This document shows positions 24,701-33,968 of a stretch of DNA of 64,000 bases, piece after piece (the stretch's first letter is position 1; each line of letters opens with the position of its first letter). Where the stretch lies: positions 1 through 64,000 of the forward strand of contig JAGKTQ010000014.1 in the NCBI GenBank assembly GCA_021153325.1. The letters are read 5' to 3'. The DNA comes from Lachnospiraceae bacterium. Lineage in GTDB: Bacteria; Bacillota; Clostridia; Lachnospirales; Lachnospiraceae. The notes under the pieces are model-generated. The model was not told the DNA's origin. It did not search any database and was given only the letters and a program-made list of their open reading frames with translations. The position numbers and the translations under genes were made by a program.

Positions 24701-24732
24701 AAAAATGCCCCTGCTATCACAGGGGCATTTTT
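24701..24732. terminator. perfect 13-bp bidirectional terminator
   Basis: AAAAATGCCCCTG and CAGGGGCATTTTT are separated by six bases, making a strong stem with A and T tracts on both sides. It separates the WbsX gene from the gene at 23358-24671. The remaining gap, 24733-24941, holds no recognisable gene. Confidence 0.85.
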
Positions 24733-24941
24733 ATCAAATATATATTGTTTCTATGTGCCTCCATGCAACCGTTTACAGCTATCCTTGCTTGTCTTTATAT
24801 GCTAAATTTCTACCAACATAATGTATATCGGCAACATGAAACAAAAAATTAACTATTTCCAGAAACTAGCAATGCTTCTTCTTTCTTTTATTTGCTTGTT
24901 TCTTCACCTAGTTCTTATCCTTTATCTGTCAAAACACATTT

Positions 24942-26456
24942 TCACATCATTTCCATTATTATCTCTTCCAAAGATACAATTCTTTCATACCCTTTTTCTT
25001 TTAATTGACTGCAAATCTCCGAAAAGGCATATGTTGCCGTAATAATTATAGCATCTACCGGCGGTAACTTATCGTCAGGATTATACACTGGTATTGTTAA
25101 ATGTATATCCGTTCTTCTATCAATGGCATATGCAATCTGAATACTCCCATTCTCTAATTCTTTAAGTAAATGTTTGCCAAGCATCCCTATTCCATATATT
25201 GCAATAGAATGTATATGACGATTAATAAAATAATCTTGCAGAAAAACACCTTCTTCTTTTAAATTCATCCATGCATCCAATACTCTCCAATAGCTTTCAT
25301 ATCTTGCATTTTTTACTAAAAGATTTTCTATTTCTTCTGCAAAGCTATTCTTTTTCTGTACAATTTCATACTTTTCAAGATATTCTTTATAATGCTCTTT
25401 TGCATAAGGAATTGCCTCTAAAAAACCGTATCCATACTTCTCATCCGGTTCTAAATGCATTCCTTCTCCCCATTCATTCCATGCATTAATAAAAACCAAA
25501 TCATTTCCACTTGCAATATTTTTAGCAATTAACTCACTTAAATATCCTTTAAACTTCTCTGGAGTAGCATCATCAATTACCGAACCACTCCTTCCTCTTC
25601 TCGGCGTATCATCATATCCTACAAAACCTTCATATATAACATTTTTCTTAGTAGATTCATAATTTAAAAGTTCCTGCCATACCTCATCATACTTAAGGCG
25701 TAATAATGTTTTTCTGCCACTATCCTTATTTCCGTTCTTTCCAACAGTATATTGTGGCTCATGATATAATATTGCATCCAAACTTTTCTCAATATTACTA
25801 TTACTATTACCACCAATCACATATATCCCATCAAATCCTTCTTGTATTGCCCATTCATTCCATTTATTCATCATCTCATCCAAACAAGAAATTAATGCTG
25901 ATTTATATATTATAAAAATCGGTTTGTTTTCTACTTTTATATATCTTGAATCACAAAAAAAGGAAAGCAAATACTTAAAATGTTCCTTCCATTGCTCTTC
26001 ATCTCCATACTTCTGCTCCAGTAAGATTCCTGAACTATTTATTTCTTCCTTCTCTTCAAAAGTACTTGCCCATACATTCTTACTACTGATTTTGCTCCAG
26101 GTCCGAGCCCAAGTTTCATTTGCCCAGCAAAAGCAATATGGCATATCAATGTCTTTCCATTGCAACAAATTTTCTGCCGGTTTTTCTAATATCTGTCTAC
26201 CATCCTTAAACCAATAATGATAGAAACACTGCCCGTCCACACCATATTTCTTCATTAAATCAGCTTGCCATTTCATAGTTTCTCTATTTAGCAAATCATA
26301 ATAATTATGCTTTAATGGAACATGTGGTTGATAATGCTCTTCATAAATTTTTTCTGCTCTTTTTACAGCTGTCCATTCTGTAAATCCATCTCCCCACCAC
26401 TCATCATTTTCTTTTACCCTATGAAATTGTGGGAGATACATTGTAATAACTTTCAT
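24942..26456 (-). CDS. WbsX-type glycan enzyme (GH99-like) with C-terminal Rossmann module
   Basis: The protein has 504 residues. YLPQFHRVKENDEWWGDGFTEW at the start, YGVDGQCFYHYWFKDGR, CFCWANETWARTW and FINAWNEWGEGMHLEPD are hallmarks of the WbsX family (PF14307), common in O-antigen and capsule clusters and structurally related to GH99. From residue 415, IHSIAIYGIGMLGKHLL begins a Rossmann-like module similar to that in the GT2 at 22096. GGAGT precedes ATG 26456. It may cleave or transfer within a rhamnan- or mannan-like surface glycan. Confidence 0.8.
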   Translation of the reverse strand: MKVITMYLPQFHRVKENDEWWGDGFTEWTAVKRAEKIYEEHYQPHVPLKHNYYDLLNRETMKWQADLMKKYGVDGQCFYHYWFKDGRQILEKPAENLLQWKDIDMPYCFCWANETWARTWSKISSKNVWASTFEEKEEINSSGILLEQKYGDEEQWKEHFKYLLSFFCDSRYIKVENKPIFIIYKSALISCLDEMMNKWNEWAIQEGFDGIYVIGGNSNSNIEKSLDAILYHEPQYTVGKNGNKDSGRKTLLRLKYDEVWQELLNYESTKKNVIYEGFVGYDDTPRRGRSGSVIDDATPEKFKGYLSELIAKNIASGNDLVFINAWNEWGEGMHLEPDEKYGYGFLEAIPYAKEHYKEYLEKYEIVQKKNSFAEEIENLLVKNARYESYWRVLDAWMNLKEEGVFLQDYFINRHIHSIAIYGIGMLGKHLLKELENGSIQIAYAIDRRTDIHLTIPVYNPDDKLPPVDAIIITATYAFSEICSQLKEKGYERIVSLEEIIMEMM

Positions 26457-26478
26457 AAGTACTCCATTCTATCCAATC

Positions 26479-27777
26479 TTATCTCTGCTCTTTACCGCCT
26501 GCCAACAGATATCTTTGTAGATCATATATTAGAATATCTTTTCCTTTAAAATTGGCTTTTACATTCTCATAATGTAAACTTCTCAACACAACAATATAAC
26601 CGATTTCTTTTTTATCAATATCGGTAGAAGCATCTATGATTTCCATGTCTGGAAATACCCGATTAAAACCTATTGCATAATTGGTTTTTCCCCATATTAC
26701 CCCTTTTCCGATTCCTTGCCTCTTTAACTTCTCTATTACATCATGAATATCTTCTTTCAAAATTTCATAATAATTTTCATAATCCATTATATCATTGTCT
26801 TTTACATTTTCATTATAAAAATCAAGGTCAATTCCCTTAAGCAACCAGCTTTTTTCTCTAGGCGTAAACCAATATTTCCACAAATAGTTTTCTGTTAAAT
26901 CTCCACACACATAATTAACACAACTATCAAAATTCTGCCATAGCTCTTTTGCAAATTTCTTTCCACTTTTTCTACACATACTATCAGTGAAATTCATCAC
27001 ATAATATAAGCATATCATATGGCATTCCAACTTGTACTTATTAACTCTTTTACATTTCAATAAATTATCATAAAGTATCTTTATACATTCATAAACATCC
27101 TTATGATATTCTGCTATCACTGATTGTCCTGTAGAATTATAATTTAGGCAGTACACATAATACGGAGCATCTATTTTTACAATACTATCTGCATATAAAT
27201 CCCATAATTTCGTAACTGCTGTATCCTCCGCAATGACTCCTTGTGGAAAATACAGTTTGTTATCAATAATAATTTTTCTCCGAATAATATGTGCCCACGG
27301 TCCAACAAATAATTGCTGTGCCAAAATTCCGACAATGTGATCTTCCACTTTTCCGGCTAATTCCTTGGGAAATCTATCATTAATCACATAGCCATTTTGG
27401 GTTTCTCGTAATACATTGCAATACACGATATCTGCATTTTGGACTTTTGCATGAAGATACAACTGTTCACACATTTCAAGTTCTATCCAATCATCACTAT
27501 CTACAAATAAAACATATTCACCACATGCAATATTTACACCTATGTTCCTTGCTCCACCTTGTCTAACATTTTCTTTCAAATAAACACATTTCACTTTATC
27601 TGGATACTTATGCTCATAACTCTGCATGATTCGATATGATTTATCAGGTGAAGCATCATTCACTACAATGATTTCAATTTCTTTCATAGTCTGATTAACA
27701 CAAGAATCCAAACATCTATTCAGATATTTTTCCGCATTATAAACAGGAATGATAATACTTATTTTTGGATTATACAC
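26479..27777 (-). CDS. GT2 glycosyltransferase with C-terminal accessory domain
   Basis: The protein has 432 residues and starts at GTG 27777, with GGGAG eight bases upstream. SIIIPVYNAEKYLNRCLDSC, IIVVNDASPDKS, GGARNIGVN and LFVDSDDWIE form the GT-A core. The C-terminal region (GKGVIWGKTNYAIGFNRVF, IIDASTDIDKKEIGY) is a shortened relative of the Rossmann modules of its neighbours. It is spaced 22 nt from the WbsX gene and 19 nt from the MptE-like gene, so all three are probably one transcript. Confidence 0.85.
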   Translation of the reverse strand: MYNPKISIIIPVYNAEKYLNRCLDSCVNQTMKEIEIIVVNDASPDKSYRIMQSYEHKYPDKVKCVYLKENVRQGGARNIGVNIACGEYVLFVDSDDWIELEMCEQLYLHAKVQNADIVYCNVLRETQNGYVINDRFPKELAGKVEDHIVGILAQQLFVGPWAHIIRRKIIIDNKLYFPQGVIAEDTAVTKLWDLYADSIVKIDAPYYVYCLNYNSTGQSVIAEYHKDVYECIKILYDNLLKCKRVNKYKLECHMICLYYVMNFTDSMCRKSGKKFAKELWQNFDSCVNYVCGDLTENYLWKYWFTPREKSWLLKGIDLDFYNENVKDNDIMDYENYYEILKEDIHDVIEKLKRQGIGKGVIWGKTNYAIGFNRVFPDMEIIDASTDIDKKEIGYIVVLRSLHYENVKANFKGKDILIYDLQRYLLAGGKEQR

Positions 27778-27796
27778 GTTCCTTACTCCCTAAAAA

Positions 27797-29122
27797 CTAT
27801 TTAATGAAAAGACTATCAAAGTCTACTCTCTCAAAGATCTCTAACTCTCCACCTCTTGTTGCATTGTATATTCTAAAATCATGCCTTCTAGAATATTCTT
27901 CCGCCTTACCGTATCCGGTTCTCCACGCATCATACTGTCTTTTCCATCCTGTTTCATCTAAAACAGTACTCTGTTCCAATTTCTTGGTGGCATTTGTATC
28001 CGTTTGATAAAAGTGGCTGCTCCCATTACTGCAGTCAACTCCTAATAAATAAATTTCACTAAATCCCATAAAGGCAGCTATTTGAAGCATATCGTAGGTA
28101 ACTGTCAATGCACTATATACCCCACTTACTATATCTCCAGAAAATCTTATTTTTTCTTTTTCATATACGATGGATTGATAGGTATATGTAAAATCGTCAT
28201 CTTCTATATCTTTTTGAAAGGTATCTGCATGAAAAGTAATCATCCTATTGCCATCGCTCGTCAACATATTTCTAGGCATGATCCGCATAAAATTATAGTC
28301 GACTATAACATAATAATCCGGTCTCCATTTCGTTTGCTGAAATAACTTAATAATCCAATTACTGCCAAAACAAATTTCGTTATTTTCTTTTAAAATATTC
28401 AAATCTTCAACCGTTAAACTCGGACCATTTCCAATAATAAAACATCTTTTGCCTTTATAAATATTTTTAAATTTTAATAATTCCTGATGTTTTCGTATTT
28501 TTGCTTCATACATATTCAATATATGAAATTGCAATGGATTCTTATTTAAAATCTCTCTATCCATTTCAGACTGTACTTCTGACATAAGTAGAATATTGGC
28601 TTGTAACGGCACTTCTTTTAAACTAAGAACTGGCATCCCTTGATAATCCGTTAAGTTATATTTAGCATCTCGTATGAATCCTTTGACAATCTGTTCCTTA
28701 TTATGTAATGTTAATACATTCAAAAAATTTTTTGAAAAAAAATTTTCTCCATAAATATACAAATTATCAAATTTATCTATTTCAAAACAAAACATCATTT
28801 CTTCATATGACTCGTAATATCCTTTTTGCATATAAGGAGCTGCAACACAATTATGAACGCCACTCTCATTTAACTGTTTTCCAATTTCATTCCTTGCATG
28901 ATATGCAGAAATAATGACTGGTTCGTCATGATAGCATTTTAAGAACTCCTTGAAAGAAATAATTTTTATCCCTTCCATTTCCAGTCCAACTTTACTGTCG
29001 CTATTATCTACAATTGCAATGATATGGTCTTTACCTATGAACTTTATTACGCCATAGCAATTAATTCCTGCACCATATAAATATATCTCTTCCATTTTAT
29101 CCAATATACCTCGGGTTTCCAT
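27797..29122 (-). CDS. MptE-like / motility accessory factor (Maf)-type transferase
   Basis: The protein has 441 residues. The central part has YKGKRCFIIGNGPSLTVEDL and FGSNWIIKLF, the signature of the DUF115/MptE-like family (PF01973) that includes the Maf flagellin glycosyltransferases, and IYLLGVDCSNGSSHFY later. The N-terminal 180 residues carry two Rossmann-like modules (IYLYGAGINCYGVI, LYIYGENFFSKNFL). AAAAAGGA precedes ATG 29122. Maf proteins attach nonulosonic or other acids to flagellin; flagellin lies 15 kb upstream on the same strand, so flagellin is a reasonable but unproven target. Confidence 0.7.
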   Translation of the reverse strand: METRGILDKMEEIYLYGAGINCYGVIKFIGKDHIIAIVDNSDSKVGLEMEGIKIISFKEFLKCYHDEPVIISAYHARNEIGKQLNESGVHNCVAAPYMQKGYYESYEEMMFCFEIDKFDNLYIYGENFFSKNFLNVLTLHNKEQIVKGFIRDAKYNLTDYQGMPVLSLKEVPLQANILLMSEVQSEMDREILNKNPLQFHILNMYEAKIRKHQELLKFKNIYKGKRCFIIGNGPSLTVEDLNILKENNEICFGSNWIIKLFQQTKWRPDYYVIVDYNFMRIMPRNMLTSDGNRMITFHADTFQKDIEDDDFTYTYQSIVYEKEKIRFSGDIVSGVYSALTVTYDMLQIAAFMGFSEIYLLGVDCSNGSSHFYQTDTNATKKLEQSTVLDETGWKRQYDAWRTGYGKAEEYSRRHDFRIYNATRGGELEIFERVDFDSLFIK

Positions 29123-29136
29123 CGTCCTTTTTAGAA

Positions 29137-30486
29137 TTATAAACCTTCCTCGTTGTTCCGATATTCCATAAACTTCTCCATCACTTCTGCCATCGCAATG
29201 CTTTCTTTCCTTGTCAGCTTAAATTTCTTCTCTCCAAAACCATTGATACTGGAAACAAAATCACCTATTTCATAACGTAGACCATCCTTTAAAAATTTGG
29301 AAAAATATTTTTCGTTCTGACTGCTGTCTTCATAGCGTACTTCAAAAGAAGTTGTTTTCCACCATGGAGCATCTACGAGAATGTATCCCCTTGTCCCGGA
29401 TACAATGAGCTGCCCTTCTGACTTTACACCGAGACCATTTTTAGATGTTGCCAATGCCTTTTCATAGGTAAAATAAACTTTTGTATAAATATCCAAGCCG
29501 TTAGCTGCTTTTTGACACTTGAATTCCATTTCCTTGTAATCTGTTCCAAGGATTTTAATGATCGGCAGTAATGTGTAGCTTCCCAATTCTGTAAAACTTC
29601 CTCCATACACCGTATCCGTTAACTCTCTATTAAGTGGATTTTCTAACTTAGTAAAGCATGCTTCTACATCACATACATTGCCGATTGCTCCACTCCGTAT
29701 AACAGATATCAATTGATTGAAACCAGGACAGTAAGCGGTTTTAATGGCTTCCATCAAAACGACCTCTTTTTCCTCTGCCATCTGGTACAATTCCTCTGCC
29801 TGCTTCTTTTGTAGAACCATTGGTTTTTCACAAAGCACATGCTTTTTATGCTCTATCGCATTTTTGATATAATCGTAATGTGTTTCATGTGGTGAAGCAA
29901 TGTAGACTGCATCTACTTCCTCAAAAAACTCTTCCAGATTGTCCGTATATTTGTTCATCTCAAAATGCTCTGCAAATCGTTTTGCACTTTCTACATGCGG
30001 ATTGTACACTGCATCTGCATTGATACCGCTGACATATTTTACTTCCGGAATCATTCGACTCGCAATACGCCCTGTTCCAATAATTCCCAGACGAATAATG
30101 TTGTATTTTCTTGCCCGCAGCATCGTACTGGAAATATCTTTCGTTCTCTCTAAATATACTACTTCACAATAATCTTTTAGATAATCAAACACACCCGTCC
30201 AGTCAGAGCCGACCGTAAAAACATCTACACCATATTTGATAATGTCCTCTGTCTTTTGTCCTACATGGTCTTCTATAATGATCTCATCCGCAAAACCGGT
30301 CTTTCGCACATTTTCAATCCGATCCATCAGAGAATCTACTACATTCATTTTACCGCGTGATTCATCATAACGCTCTGTCGTTACTCCTACGATCAGATAA
30401 TCCCCCAAATCCTTCGCACGTTGTAATAAGCGGTAATGTCCTTCATGGAATAAGTCAAAAGAACCATATGTGATAACCTTTCTCAT
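29137..30486 (-). CDS. fusion of a TagD-like cytidylyltransferase and a Gfo/Idh/MocA oxidoreductase
   Basis: The protein has 449 residues. The first 130 match glycerol-3-phosphate cytidylyltransferase: ITYGSFDLFHEGHYRLLQRA with the HxGH site, then ISSTMLRAR. From residue 133, RLGIIGTGRIASRMIPEV starts an NAD(P) oxidoreductase, with HVLCEKPM (the EKP lysine) and ELGSYTLLPI. One chain could therefore reduce a keto-polyol phosphate and activate it as a CDP-polyol. I place the start at ATG 30486, seven bases after AGGG; ATG 30492 is possible. LicD and TagF-like transferases nearby could use the product. Confidence 0.85.
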   Translation of the reverse strand: MRKVITYGSFDLFHEGHYRLLQRAKDLGDYLIVGVTTERYDESRGKMNVVDSLMDRIENVRKTGFADEIIIEDHVGQKTEDIIKYGVDVFTVGSDWTGVFDYLKDYCEVVYLERTKDISSTMLRARKYNIIRLGIIGTGRIASRMIPEVKYVSGINADAVYNPHVESAKRFAEHFEMNKYTDNLEEFFEEVDAVYIASPHETHYDYIKNAIEHKKHVLCEKPMVLQKKQAEELYQMAEEKEVVLMEAIKTAYCPGFNQLISVIRSGAIGNVCDVEACFTKLENPLNRELTDTVYGGSFTELGSYTLLPIIKILGTDYKEMEFKCQKAANGLDIYTKVYFTYEKALATSKNGLGVKSEGQLIVSGTRGYILVDAPWWKTTSFEVRYEDSSQNEKYFSKFLKDGLRYEIGDFVSSINGFGEKKFKLTRKESIAMAEVMEKFMEYRNNEEGL

Positions 30487-30513
30487 GGTCATTCCCTGCC
30501 TTTCTGCCTTCGT

Positions 30514-31341
30514 TTATCTATTTTCCGGCTGACACTCCAGTGCTGTTACCGGATGTACTTTTCTCTTTTCTATCGGTGGTAATTCTCTATAATCGCCAAA
30601 CTTAAAAGACAAATATGCATCATAATCCTTGATCCCCCAGAACACTCCATCTTCAAATTCCATTGGCTCACTGTTCTCATACCATTCACGCAAATATCCA
30701 TACTCTTTATTTGGCGTAGGAAATGTCAGGATTCGCACCCACTTTGTTTTTTTTCGATTTCTCTTCTGTACATATTTGTTGAAATATCCATAGATCACAT
30801 TTGCCGGAATATGGTCAAGCAACCGATACCAACTTTTCCAAAACGGATTTTTTACTGCCATTTTTCCTACCGGAGCCCACATCATTTTACGAATGCAAAA
30901 ACACTGAAAATTTTGCAACGTTCTCACGCATTTATGATCCGACACCGCATCCAATGGAAAAACATCAATGAAAATCCCCTGTTCATAAGGCATATGTTCC
31001 TGATTTTCCCGCAAAAAAAGAGTATCTTTTCTTCGTAACTTACCATATCCCCACCGATACCCCGGTGTGTTCCTGTGGTCTTGAAAATAAAATCTGCTGT
31101 GATCCAGTTCCTTCTCACAGGCAATCCTAAATTTCTCATATTCTTCTCTGACTAATGCCACATCTGCATCGTCATCCCATGGAATATAGCCTTTGTGCCG
31201 AACAGCTCCTAAAAGAGTTCCTGCGATAATGTTATAATGAATTCCACAAAGGTTACAGATTCTGTCTACTTCTTTGAGCATCTCCAACTGTATCAGTTGT
31301 ACCTGTCTTAGCTCTTCCTCTGTCAATTGATGTACTTTCAT
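30514..31341 (-). CDS. LicD-family phosphotransferase
   Basis: The protein has 275 residues. AGTLLGAVRHKGYIPWDDDADV is the LicD signature with the conserved DDD metal site, followed by GIFIDVFPLDAV. LicD proteins transfer phosphocholine or other phospho-alcohols from CDP-donors to surface sugars. The start is ATG 31341, preceded by AGGGGAAG. It lies 28 nt upstream of the CDP-polyol-forming fusion on the same strand, so the pair may make and transfer one phospho-polyol. Confidence 0.85.
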   Translation of the reverse strand: MKVHQLTEEELRQVQLIQLEMLKEVDRICNLCGIHYNIIAGTLLGAVRHKGYIPWDDDADVALVREEYEKFRIACEKELDHSRFYFQDHRNTPGYRWGYGKLRRKDTLFLRENQEHMPYEQGIFIDVFPLDAVSDHKCVRTLQNFQCFCIRKMMWAPVGKMAVKNPFWKSWYRLLDHIPANVIYGYFNKYVQKRNRKKTKWVRILTFPTPNKEYGYLREWYENSEPMEFEDGVFWGIKDYDAYLSFKFGDYRELPPIEKRKVHPVTALECQPENR

Positions 31342-31487
31342 TCTTCTTCCCCTATTACACAATGATTCTCTTTTACCTTCTCAATTTGTTTAAAATAAAC
31401 AAAAACCTTTTATTAGTTTTGTTGCAATAATTGATTTAATTTTAGCATATTTATACTAAATTTACCACTATAGCCAGTCTCCTTCTT

Positions 31488-32441
31488 CTACCCATTTACA
31501 GCCTCTCTATACCACTCCCACACTTCTTCCTGAAAGAAATAATCTTTCCCACAATCCAGTATCTGAAATTCTGGTTCTATCTCATTCCTGATATACTCCA
31601 AACACTGCTGATAGACCTCCTGGGTATTCATAGAATCCAAATACCATACGAAAAAAAAGCTAAGTTCATTCAAAAAACTTTGCTTATATACTTCGTAAAT
31701 TCCCTGTTTTTTCAACTCCTGTCCAATCATCTGCCACATAACAAAACCATTCATCCAGTTTCGTTCCTTCGTATTAGACAAGGAACAGGCATTGTTGATC
31801 CTATGTATAGCTAAAATGTCATCCATATAAGAAATACGTTGTGCTCTTGCAAGAAGCATATATACAAAAAATCCATCTTCGGATGAACGAAAATCCGGGA
31901 ACACATATCCACATTGTTTTACAAAATCTGTCCGGAACAACTTGTCCCATGCCCATCCTTTTGTAATCTGAAATATGCCTCCGCAATAAAGCGAAGCCCC
32001 ACAAAAAATATCTTTGCGTTTAAAAAACAAATCCTCAAATGACCATCCCGGCAAACGCAATGCTCCGCTTTCTTCACAATGCTCTGCATAGCGGCAAATG
32101 ACAATATCTGCCTCCATGCTTTCCGCTCTCGCATACATCTTTTCCAGCATATCTTCTTCAAAATAATCATCCGAATCCAAAAAAGACAAATACTTTCCCT
32201 GTGCATATCGCATGCCATGATTTCTGGCGACACCAGCAAACCTATTTTCCTGTGTCAACACTTTGATCCTGGAATCCTGCTCTGCATAATCCCTCAGAAT
32301 CTGTAAAGAGCTGTCCGTCGAACCATCATCCACACAAATAATCTCTATTTCCTGCAGTGTCTGGCAACGAATGCTGTCCACGCACTGCTTTAAATATTTT
32401 TCCTCGTTATATACTGGTAAAATAACAGATATTTTAACCAT
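31488..32441 (-). CDS. GT2 glycosyltransferase
   Basis: The protein has 317 residues. KISVILPVYNEEKYLKQCVDS, IICVDDGSTDSS, GVARNHGM and LSFLDSDDYFEED form a typical GT2 core; the C terminus is helical. I place the start at ATG 32441, where AGAGGTG supplies the ribosome site. The frame extends 32 codons further upstream, but that part (ECIDEDILSDFLQEQKAEV) is a piece of an Rpn nuclease gene, so this gene now uses the ruined element's leader and promoter. Confidence 0.85.
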   Translation of the reverse strand: MVKISVILPVYNEEKYLKQCVDSIRCQTLQEIEIICVDDGSTDSSLQILRDYAEQDSRIKVLTQENRFAGVARNHGMRYAQGKYLSFLDSDDYFEEDMLEKMYARAESMEADIVICRYAEHCEESGALRLPGWSFEDLFFKRKDIFCGASLYCGGIFQITKGWAWDKLFRTDFVKQCGYVFPDFRSSEDGFFVYMLLARAQRISYMDDILAIHRINNACSLSNTKERNWMNGFVMWQMIGQELKKQGIYEVYKQSFLNELSFFFVWYLDSMNTQEVYQQCLEYIRNEIEPEFQILDCGKDYFFQEEVWEWYREAVNG

Positions 32442-32449
32442 ATGCTGCA

Positions 32450-32785
32450 CCTCTGCTTTCTGCTCCTGCAAAAAATCGCTCAGAATATCTTCATCAATGC
32501 ATTCATGCATCTGTATAATGATTTCCACTTTGCCCATTTTTTCGTAACTCGTTCAATTTCATAATTTTTCTCCTTCCATGCGCGCGGAAAACACAACACA
32601 TGAAAGCACCTGTCCTGTTCCCCGCTTTTATCTTTAATTGTGAATTGTGAAAAGCAAGGATTCTAAAACAGACGATGCATTTGTATACATCTTAGAAAAA
32701 TAGAATAAATAGATGGATAAATCCGTTAGATATCTATGCTTATTGGCTTCATTATAACAAAAAAAGCACCTCTTGCCAATTCTTT
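32450..32785 (-). pseudogene. relic of a second Rpn element (promoter, leader and nuclease fragment)
   Basis: The frame 32442-32537 encodes ECIDEDILSDFLQEQKAEV, matching ECIREDILKDFLLEQKAEV of the nuclease at 14632. Further up, a GAAGGAGAAAAATTATG start and a ~190-nt leader match the leader of that gene, including ATCCGTTAGATATCTATGCT and the promoter TTGGCA (32780-32775)-N18-TATAAT (32756-32751). About 260 nuclease codons are missing, as is the distal end. The surviving promoter probably drives the GT2 gene at 31488. Confidence 0.75.
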
Positions 32786-32808
32786 TTTCCAGCGTTTACT
32801 TTTTCAAT

Positions 32809-32836
32809 TGTCATATTTTCTAACATCTTTTATAAT
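32809..32836 (+). promoter_or_regulatory. sigma-A promoter of the plus-strand transferase pair
   Basis: TTGTCA (32809-32814), a 16-nt spacer and TATAAT (32831-32836), about 36 nt upstream of the GT2-TPR start. Confidence 0.65.
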
Positions 32837-32871
32837 AACTATATTATGATCGTTATTTATTGGAGGCTGTG

Positions 32872-33948
32872 ATGATCCCTATATCTGTTTGCTTGATTGC
32901 AAAAAATGAAGAAAAATATATTGGTGAATGTCTGCGTCGTCTTTCTGCCTACGATTGGGAAATCATCGTCGTAGACACGGGTTCTACCGATCATACGGTA
33001 GACATTGCCCGTACTTACACGCCTCATGTATATTTTTTTGAATGGATAAACGATTTCAGTGCAGCCAAAAACTACGCGGTCTCTAAAGCGACTAATCCTT
33101 ATATTCTTACCGTAGACTGCGATGAGTATTTGGAAACTGATGTACAAACAGGTGCTCTTATCCGACAATTGACAGACCAGCTTACTCCAGATCAGATCGG
33201 CGTTGTCAGCCTGCTTAACCCTTCTGCTGATGTATCAAATTCATCAGACAATGCTGTTACTTTAGTCCATGACCATGTTGCCCGTTTTTTTCACAAAGAC
33301 TATGCCCACTATGAAGGGGCTATTCACGAACAGCTTGTTGCGACGAATCCAAACAGCACGTTAGAATTTGTCCCCATCCCCCTTACTTTTTATCACAATG
33401 GCTATAGCTCTGTGGAATTAAAAATGAAAAAAACAGCCCGTAATATTCCTATGTTAAAAGAAGCCTTGAAGCAAAATGAGAACGATCCTTATTTATTATT
33501 CCAGTTGGGGCAATCTTATTTCGGACTTGCTGACTACGAACAGGCATTGCCTTATTTTGACAAAGCTTTATCTTTTGATCTCAATGAACAAGAAGAATAT
33601 GTACAGACTTTAGTAGAATCTTACGGTTACTGTTTACTTTACTTAAAGCAATATTCCAAAGCCTTAGCGTTAGAAGGTATTTATTCTGTTTTCTCCAAAA
33701 GGGCAGATTTTGTTTTTTTAATGGGACTTATCTATATGAATAATGCTATGTTTGACTTGGCAATCCATGAATTTTTAAAAGCCACTACAATTTCTAATTA
33801 TGCTGTGGATGGCGTAAACAGTTTTTCCGCCTTTTATAATGTGGGCATTATTTATGAATGTACGGGAAATGTAAAAGAAGCCATTCGATACTATAAAAAA
33901 TGTGGAAAATACGAACCGGCACTCCAAAGAATTGCCGCTCTGAAATAA
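32872..33948 (+). CDS. GT2 glycosyltransferase with TPR tail
   Basis: The protein has 358 residues. SVCLIAKNEEKYIGECLRRL, IIVVDTGSTDHTVDIA and ILTVDCDEYLE define the SunS/WaaE-like GT2 subgroup. The C-terminal 170 residues are tetratricopeptide-like (YLLFQLGQSYFGLADYEQAL, AFYNVGIIYECTGNVKEAI), as in glycosyltransferases that grip protein or peptide acceptors. GGAGG lies 5 nt before ATG 32872. It is one of only two plus-strand genes in the glycan cluster, followed 20 nt later by a GT-B gene. The TPR makes it a good candidate for direct flagellin glycosylation. Confidence 0.85.
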   Translation: MIPISVCLIAKNEEKYIGECLRRLSAYDWEIIVVDTGSTDHTVDIARTYTPHVYFFEWINDFSAAKNYAVSKATNPYILTVDCDEYLETDVQTGALIRQLTDQLTPDQIGVVSLLNPSADVSNSSDNAVTLVHDHVARFFHKDYAHYEGAIHEQLVATNPNSTLEFVPIPLTFYHNGYSSVELKMKKTARNIPMLKEALKQNENDPYLLFQLGQSYFGLADYEQALPYFDKALSFDLNEQEEYVQTLVESYGYCLLYLKQYSKALALEGIYSVFSKRADFVFLMGLIYMNNAMFDLAIHEFLKATTISNYAVDGVNSFSAFYNVGIIYECTGNVKEAIRYYKKCGKYEPALQRIAALK

Positions 33949-33968
33949 GAAAGGCACGGTTTATTCGT

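Noticed and set aside
24815..24845. GCCGATAT with TAAT 15 nt upstream on the minus strand, resembling a sigma-28 promoter
   Set aside because: The -35 is imperfect and a strong terminator at 24701-24732 follows with no gene between, so a function is doubtful.
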